The notes below the pieces were generated by a model that saw nothing but the letters and a program-made list of their open reading frames with translations, had not been told where the DNA came from and made no database searches. A DNA stretch of 64,000 nt. Origin: Gnetum montanum (Eukaryota; Streptophyta; Gnetopsida; Gnetales; Gnetaceae). The stretch lies in the NCBI GenBank assembly GCA_015680685.1, contig MNCI01004501.1, positions 1,256,854-1,320,853 on the forward strand. The letters are read 5' to 3'. Every line of letters starts with the position of its first letter. Positions within the stretch are counted from its first letter, which is position 1. This document shows, one piece after another, positions 23,440 through 36,282 of this stretch. The position numbers were made by a program, and so were the translations under genes.

Positions 23440-24020
23440 GTTTTATCACTATCTCCCCTCAAGAAATACAACATGAGATTAAAGCTTGTATATCAATTCA
23501 TCATTATTCCATTGGAATTGATGGAGGACATTGTAGCCACTATCTATGATTGGTCATATCCAGCAGATTTCCTAGTGATCCACATGGATAACTATAAAGG
23601 AAACTTTACTATTATCAAGGGAGGGTCTGGCTAGGTTTAATTGATGCTAAGATGGGGATTAGAGATATTTCCTTGAAAATATCCAAATAAAATAATTTCA
23701 AGAAGCTTGAGAAGAAGCAAGTTTCATGCATCATATATAGTGACACAAGGTATCATTACATTCAAAGGATATGGACTATGAAGAGTACATCCATCACAAC
23801 ATGTAATAAGTATGTCAAGGCATAAAATATACAAAGGTGCTTATATGCAACACTCACAAAGCATGAAGGTACCCAATGGCTAACCACAGATAATCTCTTT
23901 GAATCCACAATATGCATGGAACCAATGAAGCTTGTCATAAGTGCTTACATAGACAACATGAATGGAATGAAACAAATTCAAAAAAAATCCTTCACTAAGA
24001 TGCAAAAATGAATTGAGGGA
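23440..24020 (+). pseudogene. pol: Element G protease C-terminal part and protease-RT linker
   Basis: Segment 23413-23634 carries the LELMEDIVATIYDWSYPADF motif, matching LGLVEDIVPTICGWSYP in B (32100-32170). The protease active site is missing. The linker (23640-24020) aligns with 32230-32640 of B but has many stops. Confidence 0.7.
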
Positions 24021-25140
24021 GTTGGAAATTGTTGATGATTTCAAGTAGGATCCCCTTGAACTTAAGGGTTTATTGGAAAAATTAGAATATGTTTTTCTTG
24101 ATAATGGCAAGCTAGAAATTATCAATGTCAGTCTCACCCAAAAACAAAAAATGAAGTTGCTACAAAAAATGAACATATGACCAACAATCTTTGCATGGTC
24201 ATATCATGAGTTGACAAGAATAAATCCATGGATATGTTAGCACCAGATCTATATCGATGCCTCCATCAAACTAAGGAGACAACCATAGAGGAGATTTAAT
24301 CCAAAGATTAAGCAAGTTATTAAAGATGAAGTTGAACAACTTCTTAAGGTAAAAGTCATCTATCTTGTAGCAAACAATGAGAGGGTGAGCCCACTTTTGA
24401 TTGTTTGAAAGAAAGAATGAAAATGGAGACTCTATACAGACTTCAGGCTATTGAATATGGCAATATTTAAAGATCATTTTCCATTACCATTTGTAAACTA
24501 GGTGCTAAATAAGATTACAAGGCACAAATGCTACAATTTATTAGATGGTTATAGTGGTTATAACCAAATTCAGATAGCACTAGAAGATCAAGCCAAAACA
24601 ACTTTTATAAGTCCCTAGCGGACTTTTGCATATAAGAAGATTCTCTTTAGTCTTTGTAATGACCTTGCAACTTTCCAATGTCCAATACTTAGCATCTTTT
24701 AGCAACAAATTAATAGTAATATGGAAGTCTTCATGGATGACTTCTCCACCTATGGTACCAACTTTGAATAAGTCTTGGATAATCTGGAGCAAGTGCTAAA
24801 GCACTATGTGGAGACAAACCTATGGCTCAATTGGCAAAAAATCCATTTAATGGTCTAAGAGGACATACTTTTGGGGCACTAAATTTTACAAAAATAATTA
24901 ATATGAACCTAGAGAAAGTATGGATCATCTAAGAAATCACCAGGCAACCACAAACTATGAAAGATGTGAGGTCATTCCTTGGTTATACTAGTTACTATAA
25001 GCACTTAATTGAGAATATATCAAAAATTAATAAGCCACTAGTGGAGCTTACAAAGAAAGATGCATCTTTCGACTAGACTAGGGAATGTGAATAAGCATTC
25101 CAGTAGTTAAAGTAAAAGCTTGTAGAATATCTCATTCCAC
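24020..25140 (+). pseudogene. pol: Element G reverse transcriptase, decayed
   Basis: Recognisable: DPLELKGLLEKLEYVF (about 24050-24100), VIKDEVEQLLKVKVIY (about 24315), the DGYSGYNQIQIA block (about 24545-24585) and the catalytic box VFMDDFSTYG (about 24727-24760) with both Asp residues. Many stops, mostly of the C-to-T/G-to-A kind. Confidence 0.85.
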
Positions 25141-25530
25141 ATGTTCCAAATTGGTCCAAACCATTTCACATTATGATACATCTATCTAACTATGAATTGG
25201 AACTAATAATTACACAATTGGATAATTAAAAATGTACATACTACATCCATTATACAAGTAGAAGCATTGTGGAGGCACAACTGAACTACACCACTAAGAA
25301 GGGATTCATGATGGTGGTGTATGCCTTGAAAAAATTCAGGTACTATGTGCTTGGGTACCAAATTCTTATGCACACTGATCACAATGCCAACCATTTCTTA
25401 ATGAACAAGCCACTGATTAGTCCCCATGTCATATTGTGTCTAGTAATTTTATAGAAGTTTGACCTTACCATCATGGACAAGAAAGAAACAGAAAATATAG
25501 TTTCTAATCATTTGTCTTAGTTATGATGGA
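25140..25530 (+). pseudogene. pol: Element G RNase H, decayed
   Basis: Contains LNYTTKKGFMMVVYALKKF then LMHTDHNANHFLMNKP (25269-25454). The first catalytic Asp (DAS in the family) is lost, the Glu of TEKEL is Lys-Gly, and the last Asp is Asn (SNHLS, about 25503). Confidence 0.75.
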
Positions 25531-25779
25531 ATTGTAAGGAGGATAAGAAGCCTTTATCTAATCAATTTCTAGATGAACTCCTCTTTGCTAAATCCATTGA
25601 TAAACTTCTCTTTTACCTAATCACACAATAGACCTCAGTTGAATGGGCCAATAAGAAGAAACAACAACTCTTCACAAGGTTAAGCATTTCATGGAAATCT
25701 AAGTTAACATTTACAAGGTATGTGTCAATGGTTTGCTTTGATGGTTTATGCATAATACTAATCAATTATGCATCCTTCA

Positions 25780-26870
25780 AGATGCTCATAAGGGTCCTTA
25801 CAAGGGCCACTATGCAAGAAGGAGGATAGCTACAAAAATCCTCATGATAGGATACATCTAGCCAATGATCATTAGGAATGCTCACCATTTCTCCCATTCA
25901 TGCAAGAGATTTCAAAGATTTGAAGGAATGACTGTATGAATGGAAGGGTCCCAATAGTAAATCTAACCACTGGAACCTTTCAACCTTTTGGTCATTGACT
26001 TTATGGGATCCATCACTCCTATGTCAAATAGGAAGGCTTACATAATTATTTCCATTGACTAATACACCAAGTGAGTTGAAGTTGCAATTGTATCAGACTG
26101 TACATCTACAACTACAACTTCATTTATACAACAATAGGTGGTAAACAAGTTTAGTGTGCCAAGAGCACTTATTTTTAACAATGGAACATACTTCACAAGA
26201 TCTACTTTTCAAAAATTAATGTAAGGCTTTGGGATATAACATAAACTTACAACTTCCTATCACCCCCAAGACAATGATCAAGCAAAGGTTACCAATAGGG
26301 ATATTACTAGGATTCTAACACAAACCATCAGTAGGTAGAGGAAGGACTAGAGTACAAAACTTAATGATGCTCTATGGACATATCATTTAACCTAGAAGCT
26401 TTCTATTAGCTACTTTCCCTATGAGCTAAAGTACAAAAAGTTACTAAAACTTCTAATCCAAGGCAAGCTCTGTACACTCACAACAACTTATGAGCTTAAC
26501 CTAGACATTAATATAGCCTAAAAACAATGTTTAATGATATTTAATATGCTAGATGATAATCAACATGTAGCCTTGATGATGAATGAAGTGCACAAGGCAC
26601 ACCTAAACAATGTCATGATGTATATATGAAGAGTTCAATTTCAAGTTGGTGATAAGGTTCTTTATTGGAATCCCATCCATGTGCCATAATGCACTAAATT
26701 TCAAAAAATATGGAAATGACCTCATATCATTCATTTAAATCTTCCTTTGAGAGCCATGACAATTTACCATCCATCAAGCCCTTAAAAACATCTGTTAGTC
26801 AATGTACAACAACTTAAGCCATTCATAGAATCTTCAGTACCTAGCAACACTAACACCTCTACACTAGAAT
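25780..26870 (+). pseudogene. pol: Element G integrase, decayed
   Basis: The zinc-binding N-terminus is at about 25780-25930 and the core at about 25980-26340. The first Asp is intact (VIDFMGSI). The second position is Asn (IFNNGTYF, about 26170-26195). The Glu is Lys (QAKV, about 26280). The C-terminal end aligns with B to about 26870, with no chromodomain. Confidence 0.75.
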
Positions 26871-26879
26871 AAGCATGTT

Positions 26880-28332
26880 TCATTTTTTAAATATCCTCCT
26901 CTAAAAATAGTTGTGGGGGAGATAGCCATCCATACTAACATCTTGATAAGATTAACCAATTATGCATGTTTTTGTTTTATACCATTCTTTATATGTTTTT
27001 CATTTTTTTGAATACTTTATTGATTATTTTATACATTTTCTTTTCTTTTCTTTTCATCCTTATTAATTTCATCTAGTCTTGTTAGAAGTCTTTGATTTTG
27101 TTTATTACTACTATGAATTTGGAGAGTTATTTAAAGTAGCTATCACTATTATGATTGATTGACCAAAAGGTCAAATTTTATCTTTGGATTATGTTCTCTA
27201 CTAACAATCTAGCAATTCTTTGGCAGTATTTGGCAATGGGTTTATGACATTCACCAATTCCATTTGTTCCATGAGAAATCAATATCCTAGAAGCACAAAG
27301 GCTCTATCACACTACAACTTAAAAGTAATCAATGATCTTGATACCCAATGAACTAGGACATGACCAAGTGGGAATGGTAAAGGAGGTGACCTCAAGGGAA
27401 TTTTATATGGCTTCTCTAATATTGTTCTTAATTTATATGAGAATCCACTAGTATATCATCACTCTTATTATTAACCATAATAGAAAGCATGTCTTTGCAT
27501 GGTGTAGTTATTTAAAAACAAAAACAAAAAAAAAAACAATACAAAAATTCAAAGTGCACCCCTTAGACTTAATAATGGGCATAAGCACTAGTTATAAGGC
27601 TAAAAATACATGTTACCCATTCTTGAAGATACCCCTCTAACTAAGATCCTTTCTCCTTCCTTATTCTCTTTTCTTCTTGTCTTGGAGTGATGGTTGTCCT
27701 TTAGGGTTATCCTAAACTTTCAATTGATACAGAGCAGACGTATGTTAATGTGAGATCACTTAAAGTGAAATGGACTTGGTCTAGACTTGGAACAAACTAG
27801 TATCAAATCATCTTAATTACAATTTCCACCAAGAACCTCGAATGACTAGGATTCCAATTATCTCTTTCATGTTTTCTCTCTTTACGATTCATTCATCTCA
27901 TGTTCTACCATCTCGTTGTCTCATACGATAGAAAATTTCTCAGTTTTGTTTCTAGATAGCATAACCATAGGATAATTACTTTCATGGATATAAAATTTAA
28001 CTTCACTCAACCATTAAGGCTCATAGACTCTTTGCAATGAAGGTATGCAAGGGCATATTAGGCCTATGCCTACTTTGAGGAGGACCCAATTGCATTCTTT
28101 TAGTCTAACTTAAGTTAAATTCCCTATCATGGATCGCTTCCTTGATTAATCATCTCAATAACATTAAAAAATCCAGTTTTGCTCTCCTTGACAGCATAAA
28201 TTCCTTCAAATCCACTTGAATTACTTCTTCTAGGCTAAACCTACTCTTTTTCATGTTGTTTTCATTCTTCTCCATGTTTTTTTCTTTCATTCAACTCTTG
28301 TTTCATTCCAAAACTCACTCGAGATTCCTTTT
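26880..28332 (+). other. Element G 3' noncoding region
   Basis: No gene. Contains the PPT-like tract TAGTTGTGGGGGAGA (about 26912-26926), a degenerate hairpin copy (27491-27570) and the conserved block around 28040-28090 also seen in B and D. It ends at the LTR of B. Confidence 0.65.
27491..27570 (+). other. Conserved post-integrase hairpin (element G, degenerate)
   Basis: Flanks GTCTTTGCATGGTGTAG and TTCAAAGTGCACCCCTTAGA are conserved around an A-rich loop. The inner stem is largely lost (only a few A-T pairs). Confidence 0.5.
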
Positions 28333-29223
28333 TGATGAAGTGCTAAATGGTTGATGTGTTTACTAGGCCATGTATATGGGACCCCGTATACGTGGCCCTG
28401 TCGATGCATCCTTCCATGTGTTGACGTGGCCCCATTTACGCAGTATCTATTTCGGCCTATAAATAAGTGGGCTCCCACCACTCTTAGGTACCTTTTTGTC
28501 AATTGTAGCAAAGCTCTTGTAGTTTTTTTCTTTGAGAGTTAGAATATTTTCCAAGTGCCCACAATAGGTGTAAGAAAGGTGTCTGGCTCTTTATTTGAGC
28601 GCTGATGTACCTAAGCTCATTGGCGTGAATAGCAATAAAGATGAGCTTTTCAATCATTCCTTGCATCAATTGGACTTAGTCATTTAATGCATTTAATAGT
28701 TTAATATTTCTATGTTTTAATAGTTCCTTAAGTTTCTCTTGTTATTACTTTAATTGCTACCACTCGTTTATAGTTCATAGGAACCATAAGTATGACCATC
28801 TCGAACATAAACCCAACGCTTGGCAACCCAGTGATGCTTAACATCTGGTAACCCAGTAGTGGTTAGGGGATGCTTAGGATGTGCACGGAAGATGGGATCG
28901 GATACTTATGCTAGGAAGAGTTAGGATATAGATTAAGCTAATTATAGATTACATAATATTTCAGTCCTTACTTTCCATTACAAGAATTAGATGCTAGAAG
29001 ATAAAGTAAAAAGCCATAAAAATCAGTTGCCTCAATCTCACTTAACCATCACCACTAGAACATCACAAGTAAGGTTGGGAAGACAACGACCACTCTAACA
29101 AAGGATTTTTCTAGTTAAGGTCTAGTGTATGCAAAGTGCTTACAGTCTACATAATTCGACTGAGTCACATGTGAATGCCCGTGATTCGCATGGTTGGGCA
29201 TAGGGGTACCTAGCCACTCATTA
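28333..29223 (+). repeat. Element B 5' LTR
   Basis: 891 bp, TGATGAAGTGC to CACTCATTA. TATAAATA at 28458-28465. U3 has GTATAC, GGCCCTGTCGATGCA and GACGTGGCCCC units. Confidence 0.92.
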
Positions 29224-29224
29224 T

Positions 29225-29243
29225 TGGCACTGTTGTTGGGGAC
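29225..29243 (+). other. Element B primer-binding site (tRNA-Asp type)
   Basis: TGGCACTGTTGTTGGGGAC, against TGGCGCCGTTGCCGGGGAC expected from the 3' end of plant tRNA-Asp. All differences are transitions. One base after the LTR. Confidence 0.8.
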
Positions 29244-29388
29244 TATTAATCTTACATGTGCCATTTAACCTTAGCAAACTTATTATTCACTTCATTGAAA
29301 CAGACCCAGGATAGTAAAATTTACACACACTAGGCAGAATAAGTAAAAGGTAAAGTACACCAATTAAATGGATCATCTAATATCCAAT

Positions 29389-31690
29389 ATGTCTTCTTCT
29401 CACAGGTGAGATGGATCCAACCCACCAGTGCCACAAGAATGTTGGGTGGTATATAAGCATCTAGATGAATATGTCCCCAAATTCACCTTCATCCTACATC
29501 AGGATGAACATTTACGATCGCGTGACATGAAAGGCAACATCATACTACTGCCTGACCGATCGACTCCTAGAATGCTGTTTCACAATCTTGCCAAACTAGG
29601 CATCCAGGACCATGGTGTAGAGTACGTCATGGAGGACCATGAGTACCGAGACTATCATCCCACTAAGTCCCAATAGGTACAAGATCAACAGCAGGTAGAA
29701 TGGTATGAACACATGAAGGGGAAACAATTCAATAATCCCTTATTCTTGCAAGGGCTGCAACACGATGGGGAGCCTATCTTTCATGATTCCCATTCAGCTG
29801 AACTTCCTCTAGGACATCAGGTCATCCAGTCCATCATCCAAAATAAGAAAGCAAGTGACTGGGACCCCTAGGATGATGGAGGATCACGTAGGAAAGGTCA
29901 CAATACAAGCAAGGATGGGCAGGAAGATCATGGCCACCGCCAGAGCAAAGGGGGAGATCAACACTAGGGTGGTGGTGATCCCTCTCCCTCTTCTCCATCC
30001 TCTCACTCCCCACTACCTTCATCCAGTTCAGATTCTAATCATAACCATGGTAGAAAGGAGCAAGGTGGTGGTGGTCATAACGACCGAAGGGAACGACGTG
30101 AGGAAGCATGTGACCAATCGCACAAGCCTCGCCATCATGAAAGGAGGGGCAGCTGAAATCATCATAGACATCGTGGTCCTCAATAGGACTATGACTCATA
30201 TGAGCCATTGTTGGCTACTCGAAGCATGCTTCATATCGCCAAGGTAGTTTAGATACCTAGAAGGCACTTGAAGGATAGCCGGATCAAATGCATTGACATG
30301 AACAACATCCCCAAATATGAAGGCGGATACAATTGTGATCTGGAAACTTACTTGAAAGTGTTCCATGATGCTTGCACCCTACAGAATATAGATAATGATT
30401 GGTAGAAGCTTAAGTTATTCCCTCACACACTCATCAAAGAAGTAGAAAGTTGGTACTGGTCTTTGGAACTGGAATCACTCAGAAGATGGAGTATGATGCT
30501 TGAGATCTTCAATGACAAGTATCAGACCTACTCCATAGTGGTGAATATGAGATTTCAGATCCAAGGGTGGAAGCAAGGTAATCATGAACCCTTGGATGCA
30601 GCCATGAGTAAGTACTATTCATTGTTACATTAGTTCCCTAGTCATGGCTACTCTTAGAGGGCACACCTTTGCCATATCATTGATGGGCTTCGCTTTGAAA
30701 CTAGGAAGATCCTTGGCGTGTACGCCCAGAGGAAATTATCAAAACTAAGGGCCCATTAAATATAGCACCTAATCAAACAACTATCCAAAGATGAGGGGGA
30801 GCTGAGGAAGAAGGAGAGTGCAGAAGAGTTTAATCGGGATTCCTCCATCAGAAAGAGGGAAGTCCAATTTTGCAAAGATGAGGAGGAATCACCACTGGAA
30901 GCAGCGATGAACTGAAAAAACCTTGCCCTTACAGAAGTTTTCATATAAAATATTAGTAAAGGTTGATAAGATGTGGGACTCTTTGGATGAAAAATTCCAA
31001 AGTGTGCTAAAAATTGCAGAAGAGTCCAGAGAGCAAGGTAATGATTGTGATCGACATAGGAAGATGGAAGCTGAACGTGCCCAACATAAGGGTAAGGGCA
31101 AAGTTGCTATAGCAAAACAGGTTGCAGACTCTGACATGGAGGAGGATGATGAATGTGGCATATGCCAATATGAAAATCCTAAGGGGTGTTGTCCCATGGT
31201 GTCACATCTATAAGAGTCTGTGGTGTACGTGTTGAATCCTTGCTTGGAGAAGAGGCAAACACCCTGAAGGTTGCCTTACCCACAAGGAAACTTGAGGCAG
31301 TTCCACTAGCAGCAAGGGTATTATCCAAGTGGAGTTCCATCGTAACCATATGAATACTTCCAGCAGTGGAAACACCCACATGCATGGGGGATGCCACCTC
31401 CAAGGTAGCAGTACCCTTACCGACAGCTAAATTCCTATGGGTACTACGTTCAACAACCAGTCTCTCCACAGGACTCTTCTAGTCATGCCACATTTCAAAA
31501 TTATTACCACCCCCCAGAATATTTTTGACAACAATATTCATCACCTAAGGGGCAAAGCCCACATCTTTACTATCCTCCATCACCTTCTCCTGCGACTCCT
31601 TATCCACAACATCCCACTTAGCTACCACCTTCTCCACCTATGCAGGGGGAGATACTGCCACAGCCACAACAAAAAAACACTATGAGGGTT
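29389..31690 (+). pseudogene. gag: Element B gag, decayed
   Basis: The start at 29389 (MSSSHR) is supported by the same start in A; codon 7 is a TGA. The N-terminal block DEYVPKFTFILHQDEHLR is at about 29466-29520. The charged, Ser/His-rich linker is about 29830-30230. The central gag domain is about 30290-30780 (motifs ESWYWSLE and GWKQGNHEPLDA). The short zinc knuckle CGICQYENPKGCC is at about 31153-31191; here the His has changed to Asn. The Pro/Gln-rich tail runs to about 31690. At least two frameshifts. Confidence 0.88.
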
Positions 31691-31859
31691 GTCAACCTAC
31701 AACTGGCACCTCAGCCGAGTGGACTAGAAGCTAAGCCATGGAAATGTCTCTTCTTTCGGCCCAATAATGTAAGCACACCCTCACACCCACCTGTAGCTAG
31801 TGCCTCTAAACTTCAAATTTTCTCCACTATTCCACTGTTTGAGCAGCCTTCAAACCAAA

Positions 31860-32490
31860 TTCCCTCTAACATACAAACAGTCATGCTCACACATGTAGTG
31901 ACTGACTGGATAAAGGAAGGTCACCTTCCCTGGAAATTGATTGATCTAGGAAGTCCCCTCATCTATCTTCAGTTGGCAGGGAATGAGCCATGTAAAGCCT
32001 TTCTATATTCAGGGTTAAGTATCAATTTGATTTCACATGACATGTACAAGAATTGGAACTTGCCCCTATTAAAGAAGAGCAACATTCGACTTGTGTTGGT
32101 AGACCAATCCACCATCGTTCCCTTGGGATTGGTGGAGGACATTGTGCCCACCATTTGTGGGTGGTCCTATCCTCTGCTAATTTCCTTGTCATTAGTGTGG
32201 ATAATTACAAGGGGAACTTCCCAATCATAATGGGAAGAGCCTAGCTGAGCACGGTGGATGCAAGACTAGGACTCCGAGATCTTTCCCTTGAAATTTCAAA
32301 GGAAAATAATTTTGGAAATATCGAGAAGAAGTGTGTTCCATGCATCGCGTACAATGACTCCAAGTGCAACTGTGTGAAGAAGTTATGGTCTGCCAAGAAA
32401 ACATCCATTCAAGTATGCAGTTGGTGTACAGAAGAATCACCAATTCAACAATGCCTATACATAGCAGCCATAAATCAAGAGGGCACCTAG
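31860..32490 (+). pseudogene. pol: Element B protease and linker, decayed
   Basis: SPLIYLQLAGNEPCKAFLYS is at about 31950-32010. The active-site Asp of the family (DSGS in A) is Tyr here (YSGLS), so the protease would be dead. The VEDIVPTICGWSYP strand (about 32130-32170) and the region to 32490 follow in shifting frames. Confidence 0.82.
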
Positions 32491-32493
32491 TGG

Positions 32494-33600
32494 TTGACAG
32501 CTAATCTTTCTAGCAGCACATTGTGCATGGAACCATCTGAGGGGCTTGTACGAGCCTACGTAGAAAGCATGGATGAAATGGAAGAGGTTCATCAACAAGT
32601 CTCCACTATTGATGACCATGATGATTGGGGAAAGCTACAAATCCCTGAAAGCTTCAAACAAGAGCCCCTTGAGCTTAAGTCCTTACTGACCCACTTAGAA
32701 TATGCATTTTTGCAAAATGGGAAGTTGGTAATTATCAATGCCACCCTTGCTCCTGAACAAAAGAAAAAGTTGCTGAAGGTGATGAAAAAATGGGATGTTG
32801 CGTTTACATGGTCATATCTTGAGTTAACCGGAGTTCATCCCAGCATCTACCAACATCAGATCTATATTGACCCCTTCATGAAACCACGAAGTCAACCACA
32901 AAGACTGTTGAACCCCAAATTGAAGCAAGTCATCAAAGATAAAATTGAGCAATTGCTCAAAGCGGGGTTCATCTATTCCATTGCTGATAGCGAATGGGTC
33001 AGCCCACTTGTTATTGTGCCAAATAAGGATGGCAAATAGAGGGTCTGTCTAGATTTTCGATTGCTCAACATGGCTACCTTCAAAGATCACTTCCCACTCC
33101 CATTTGTGGACCAAGTGTTGGACACCATTGCACGGCACCATTATTACAGCTCTTTGGATGGTTATAGTGGCTATAACCAAATCCAAATTGCATCATAGGA
33201 CCAGAAAAAACAATTTTCACAAGTCCATGGGGGACTTTCGCATACAAGAAGATGCCTTTTGGCTTGTGTAATGTGCCTGACACTTTCCAACACCTTGTCC
33301 TCAGCATCTTCCAGTAGAAAATTGGGAATCGAGTAGCAGTCTTCATAGATGACTTCTCTACCTATGGGGCCACATTCAAGCAAGCCTTGGACTACCTTGA
33401 TCAAGTTCTGTGTAGACACTAATTTACGGCTCAATTGGTAGACAAGCCACTTAATGGTCCAAGTAGGCATTGTGCTGGGACATTGTATTTCACAGAAAAG
33501 GATTAGCATGGATCCTGAAAGGATCAGGGTCATCCAAGGAATCACCTAACAACCAAGCACTATAAAAGATGTTCAATCATTCCTTGGCCACACTGGTTAC
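32494..33600 (+). pseudogene. pol: Element B reverse transcriptase, decayed
   Basis: A long open segment, 32494-33039, includes EPLELKSLLTHLEYAFLQNG and SEWVSPLVIVPNKDGK, then a TAG where the family has Trp. It continues with DFRLLNMATFKDHFPLPF, DGYSGYNQIQI and, after a frameshift near 33205-33215, VFIDDFSTYGATF (about 33336-33375). Both catalytic Asp residues are present. Confidence 0.9.
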
Positions 33601-33639
33601 TACTGGTGCTTCATTGAAAATTTCTCAAAGATTCCCAAG

Positions 33640-34140
33640 CCGTTGGTAGAACTCACAAAGAAAGATGCTCCGTTCATCTGGACCAAGGAATGTGAATCTA
33701 CATTCCAATTGCTTAACCAGAAACTCATAGAGACTCAAGTTCTATGGGCACCTGATTGGTCTAAGCCCTTCCACATCATGACAGATGCATCCAATTATGC
33801 CTTAGGAGCTGTGCTTACGTAGTGTGATGATAAAAAATGTCCATACTATATCTACTGTGCAAGCCGTAGCATTGTGGGTGCTAAGCTTAACTACACCACC
33901 ACTGAAAAGGAGTTGATGGCAATGGTGTTTGCCTTGGAAAAATTCTAACACTATATGTTTAGATACAATGTGTTCATACATACTGACCATAGTGCTATCC
34001 AGTTTCTAATGAATAAACCAACGGTGAGCCCCCACATCATCCGGTGGCTGGTGATTCTTCAGGGATTTGACCTCACCATCATAGACCAGAAGGGGATCAA
34101 GAATGTGGCTGCTAATCACTTGTCTTAGTTGCGATGGGAT
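33640..34140 (+). pseudogene. pol: Element B RNase H, decayed
   Basis: MTDASNYALGAVL (about 33778), TEKELMAMVFALEKF (about 33903) and HTDHSAIQFLMNKP (about 33978) give three catalytic acidic residues. The fourth, in AANHLS (about 34113), is Asn where A has Asp (VDHLS). Two in-frame stops. Confidence 0.88.
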
Positions 34141-34379
34141 GACATAGAAGAGAAGGAACCCCTCTCTGACTAATTTCTAGATGAACTCCTCTTCACGGGT
34201 GCGGTCAATTCGCAGGTGCCCAAAGCATCGCCTTGGTTCAGCCACATCCTCATCTATCTCACAACTCAGGAGTTGCCCAAGCAATGGGATCATCGGCAAA
34301 AACAACAGTTTCTCCATAAGGCCAAGAATTTCATGAAAATCAATGGCCACCTTTATAAGGTGTACGTAGATGGCCTAGT

Positions 34380-35470
34380 ATGATGGTGTGTCCCTGATGA
34401 CGATACACTACACATCCTCCAAGATGCTCACAAGGGCCCTTGTGGGGGCCACTATGCTGGATGCCGCACAACCATTAAGATCCTACTTGAAGGATATTAT
34501 TGGCCCACAATTTTTAGGGACACAAAATGGTTTGCCTGCTCCTACGAACAATGCCAGAGAGACGATGGGATGACTGCACGGATGGAGGGACCTCAACAGT
34601 GGATCCAACCACTAGAGTCCTTTGACATTTGGGGCATCGACTTCATGGGGCCCATCACACCCCTATCCAATGGAAAGGTGTATATCATTGTAGCTGTGTA
34701 CTACTGCACGAAGTAGGCGAAGACGGCTACCATCATCGACTATTATTCAAACACCGCTGCATGATTTGTCTAACAGCAAATCGTCAACAAGTTTGGAGTG
34801 CCACATGCACTCATCTCAAACAATGGGACACATTTCACTGGTGTCACTTTTTGCAAACTCATGCAACACTTGGGGGTTACCCATCAATTTACAATACCTT
34901 ATCACCCCCAAGCCAATGGGTAGGCCGAAGTCACCAATAGGGAGATCACCAAGATTCTCACCTGAATCATTAGCAAATATAGGAGGGATTGGAGTACCAA
35001 ACTTAATGATGTCCTCTGGGCCTATCGCTCCACTTGGAAACTTCCTGTAGGTTACTCTCCCTATGAGTTAGTGTATGGTAAGCTACTAAAACTTCCGATC
35101 CAAGCAGAACTTTGAACACTATCCACTGCCAGTGACTTAGGTCTTGACCTACCACTAGCACAACATGAATGACTTATCAACTTAAGTGTGCTAGATGAGA
35201 ATCAATTAGTGGCCCTATCTACAAATGAGATCCACAAGGCCTACAACAAAAAACATCATGATCTTAGGATTTGAAAGGTCACATTCAAATGTGGAGACAA
35301 GGTGTTGTATTGGAACCCCACACATGTACCACAACCGACCAAGTTTCAAACATTGTGGAAGGGACCTTACATTGTCTCTGAAACCTTTCCATCTAGGGCC
35401 TTGCTTATCCACAAACCTAAAGACCCCACAAAAATAGAGTTTCTCAACTGACAACAACTAAAACCTTTTC
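34380..35470 (+). pseudogene. pol: Element B integrase, decayed
   Basis: Zinc-binding N-terminus about 34400-34570 (GPCGGHY, then CxxxxCQ). Core: FDIWGIDFMGPI (first Asp, about 34640), ALISNNGTHF (Asn in place of the second Asp, about 34810-34840) and QANGxAEVTNREI (Glu present, about 34911-34950). C-terminal part: DWSTKLNDVLWAYRSTWKLP and LWKGPYIVSETFPSRALLI, with no chromodomain. It ends near 35470-35550 next to a PPT-like tract. Confidence 0.9.
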
Positions 35471-36179
35471 GTGAACTCCACCTAACTAGTGCTACTACCT
35501 CATCATCACTGGGACAACCTCATTCCATCTTCTGCATCTCCTCCTTTTTGACCAGTCATGGGGGAGACCGTCATCCATGCTAACCCATTCCACTACGCTC
35601 CTCACTATTTTTGGAATTTTTTGTTTTACACGTTTTTGTTTTTCAACATTGTTCATACATTTTCCAATTCTTACTAATTTTTCCTTTCTTTAATTACTTT
35701 TCCATTTATTTGTCACTTATCTATGCATATGTCTGTGTTTAATTTTCAATTGTTTGCTAATAAGTTGTCTTATTCTCATCAGGTGTTTGGCGCAGATGGT
35801 TTTCATTGTGATGGATCACGTGAAATAGTCCACCTAGTTTATCTTGCTCCTGCCCTCACATTTGCTGTTCTTGGACTTTACGTCTATTTTTCATCTCATA
35901 AAATCAGTAGTGAGTCCACGTCGTCCACCCATTCACCCACTCCATGGTTTTCCTTCCTTTGGGAACATGCAACCCCTTCACTTAAAAACGTTGTAATTAA
36001 TGTGTGACTTGTGTAGTTCCTAGACTCAGGGATGATCCAATGGTTTGAATCGGGTATGACTTCGAGCAAAATGCAACATTCATCTTCCTCTTCTATTCCC
36101 CAAGTTGTCGAGGTGTCCTTACGGATTTCTTACCACTCCACGTTCTTCTCTACAAGGAAGCTCTTGGGAAATTCAACCT

Positions 36180-36262
36180 TGCATGGTGTGGTCCTCACCA
36201 CAAAAATTCAAAAATTCAAAAAAAAAATAAACATGAGGATTCAAAGCACACCCCTTAGTCGA
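36180..36262 (+). other. Conserved post-integrase hairpin (element B copy 1)
   Basis: GCATGGTGTGG then TCCTCA (36192-36197), A-rich loop, TGAGGA (36234-36239), TTCAAAGCACACCCCTTAG. The stem bases differ from copy 2 on both arms, keeping the pairing. Confidence 0.65.
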
Positions 36263-36282
36263 ATGCATGCAAACACACATGG

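Larger units (their letters stand above)
23431..28332 (+). mobile_element. Element G: 5'-truncated Ty3/gypsy pol fragment
   Basis: Plus strand; lacks LTR and gag. It starts in protease sequence directly at the outer end of F's LTR and runs through RT, RNase H, integrase and most of the 3' noncoding region, ending at 28332 where element B's 5' LTR begins, just before the place where an internal promoter module would be. B therefore appears to have inserted into, or truncated, G. Confidence 0.85.

Noticed and set aside
29855-30247. 130-codon frame in element B, apparently a separate gene
   Set aside because: It is a shifted frame across the gag linker.
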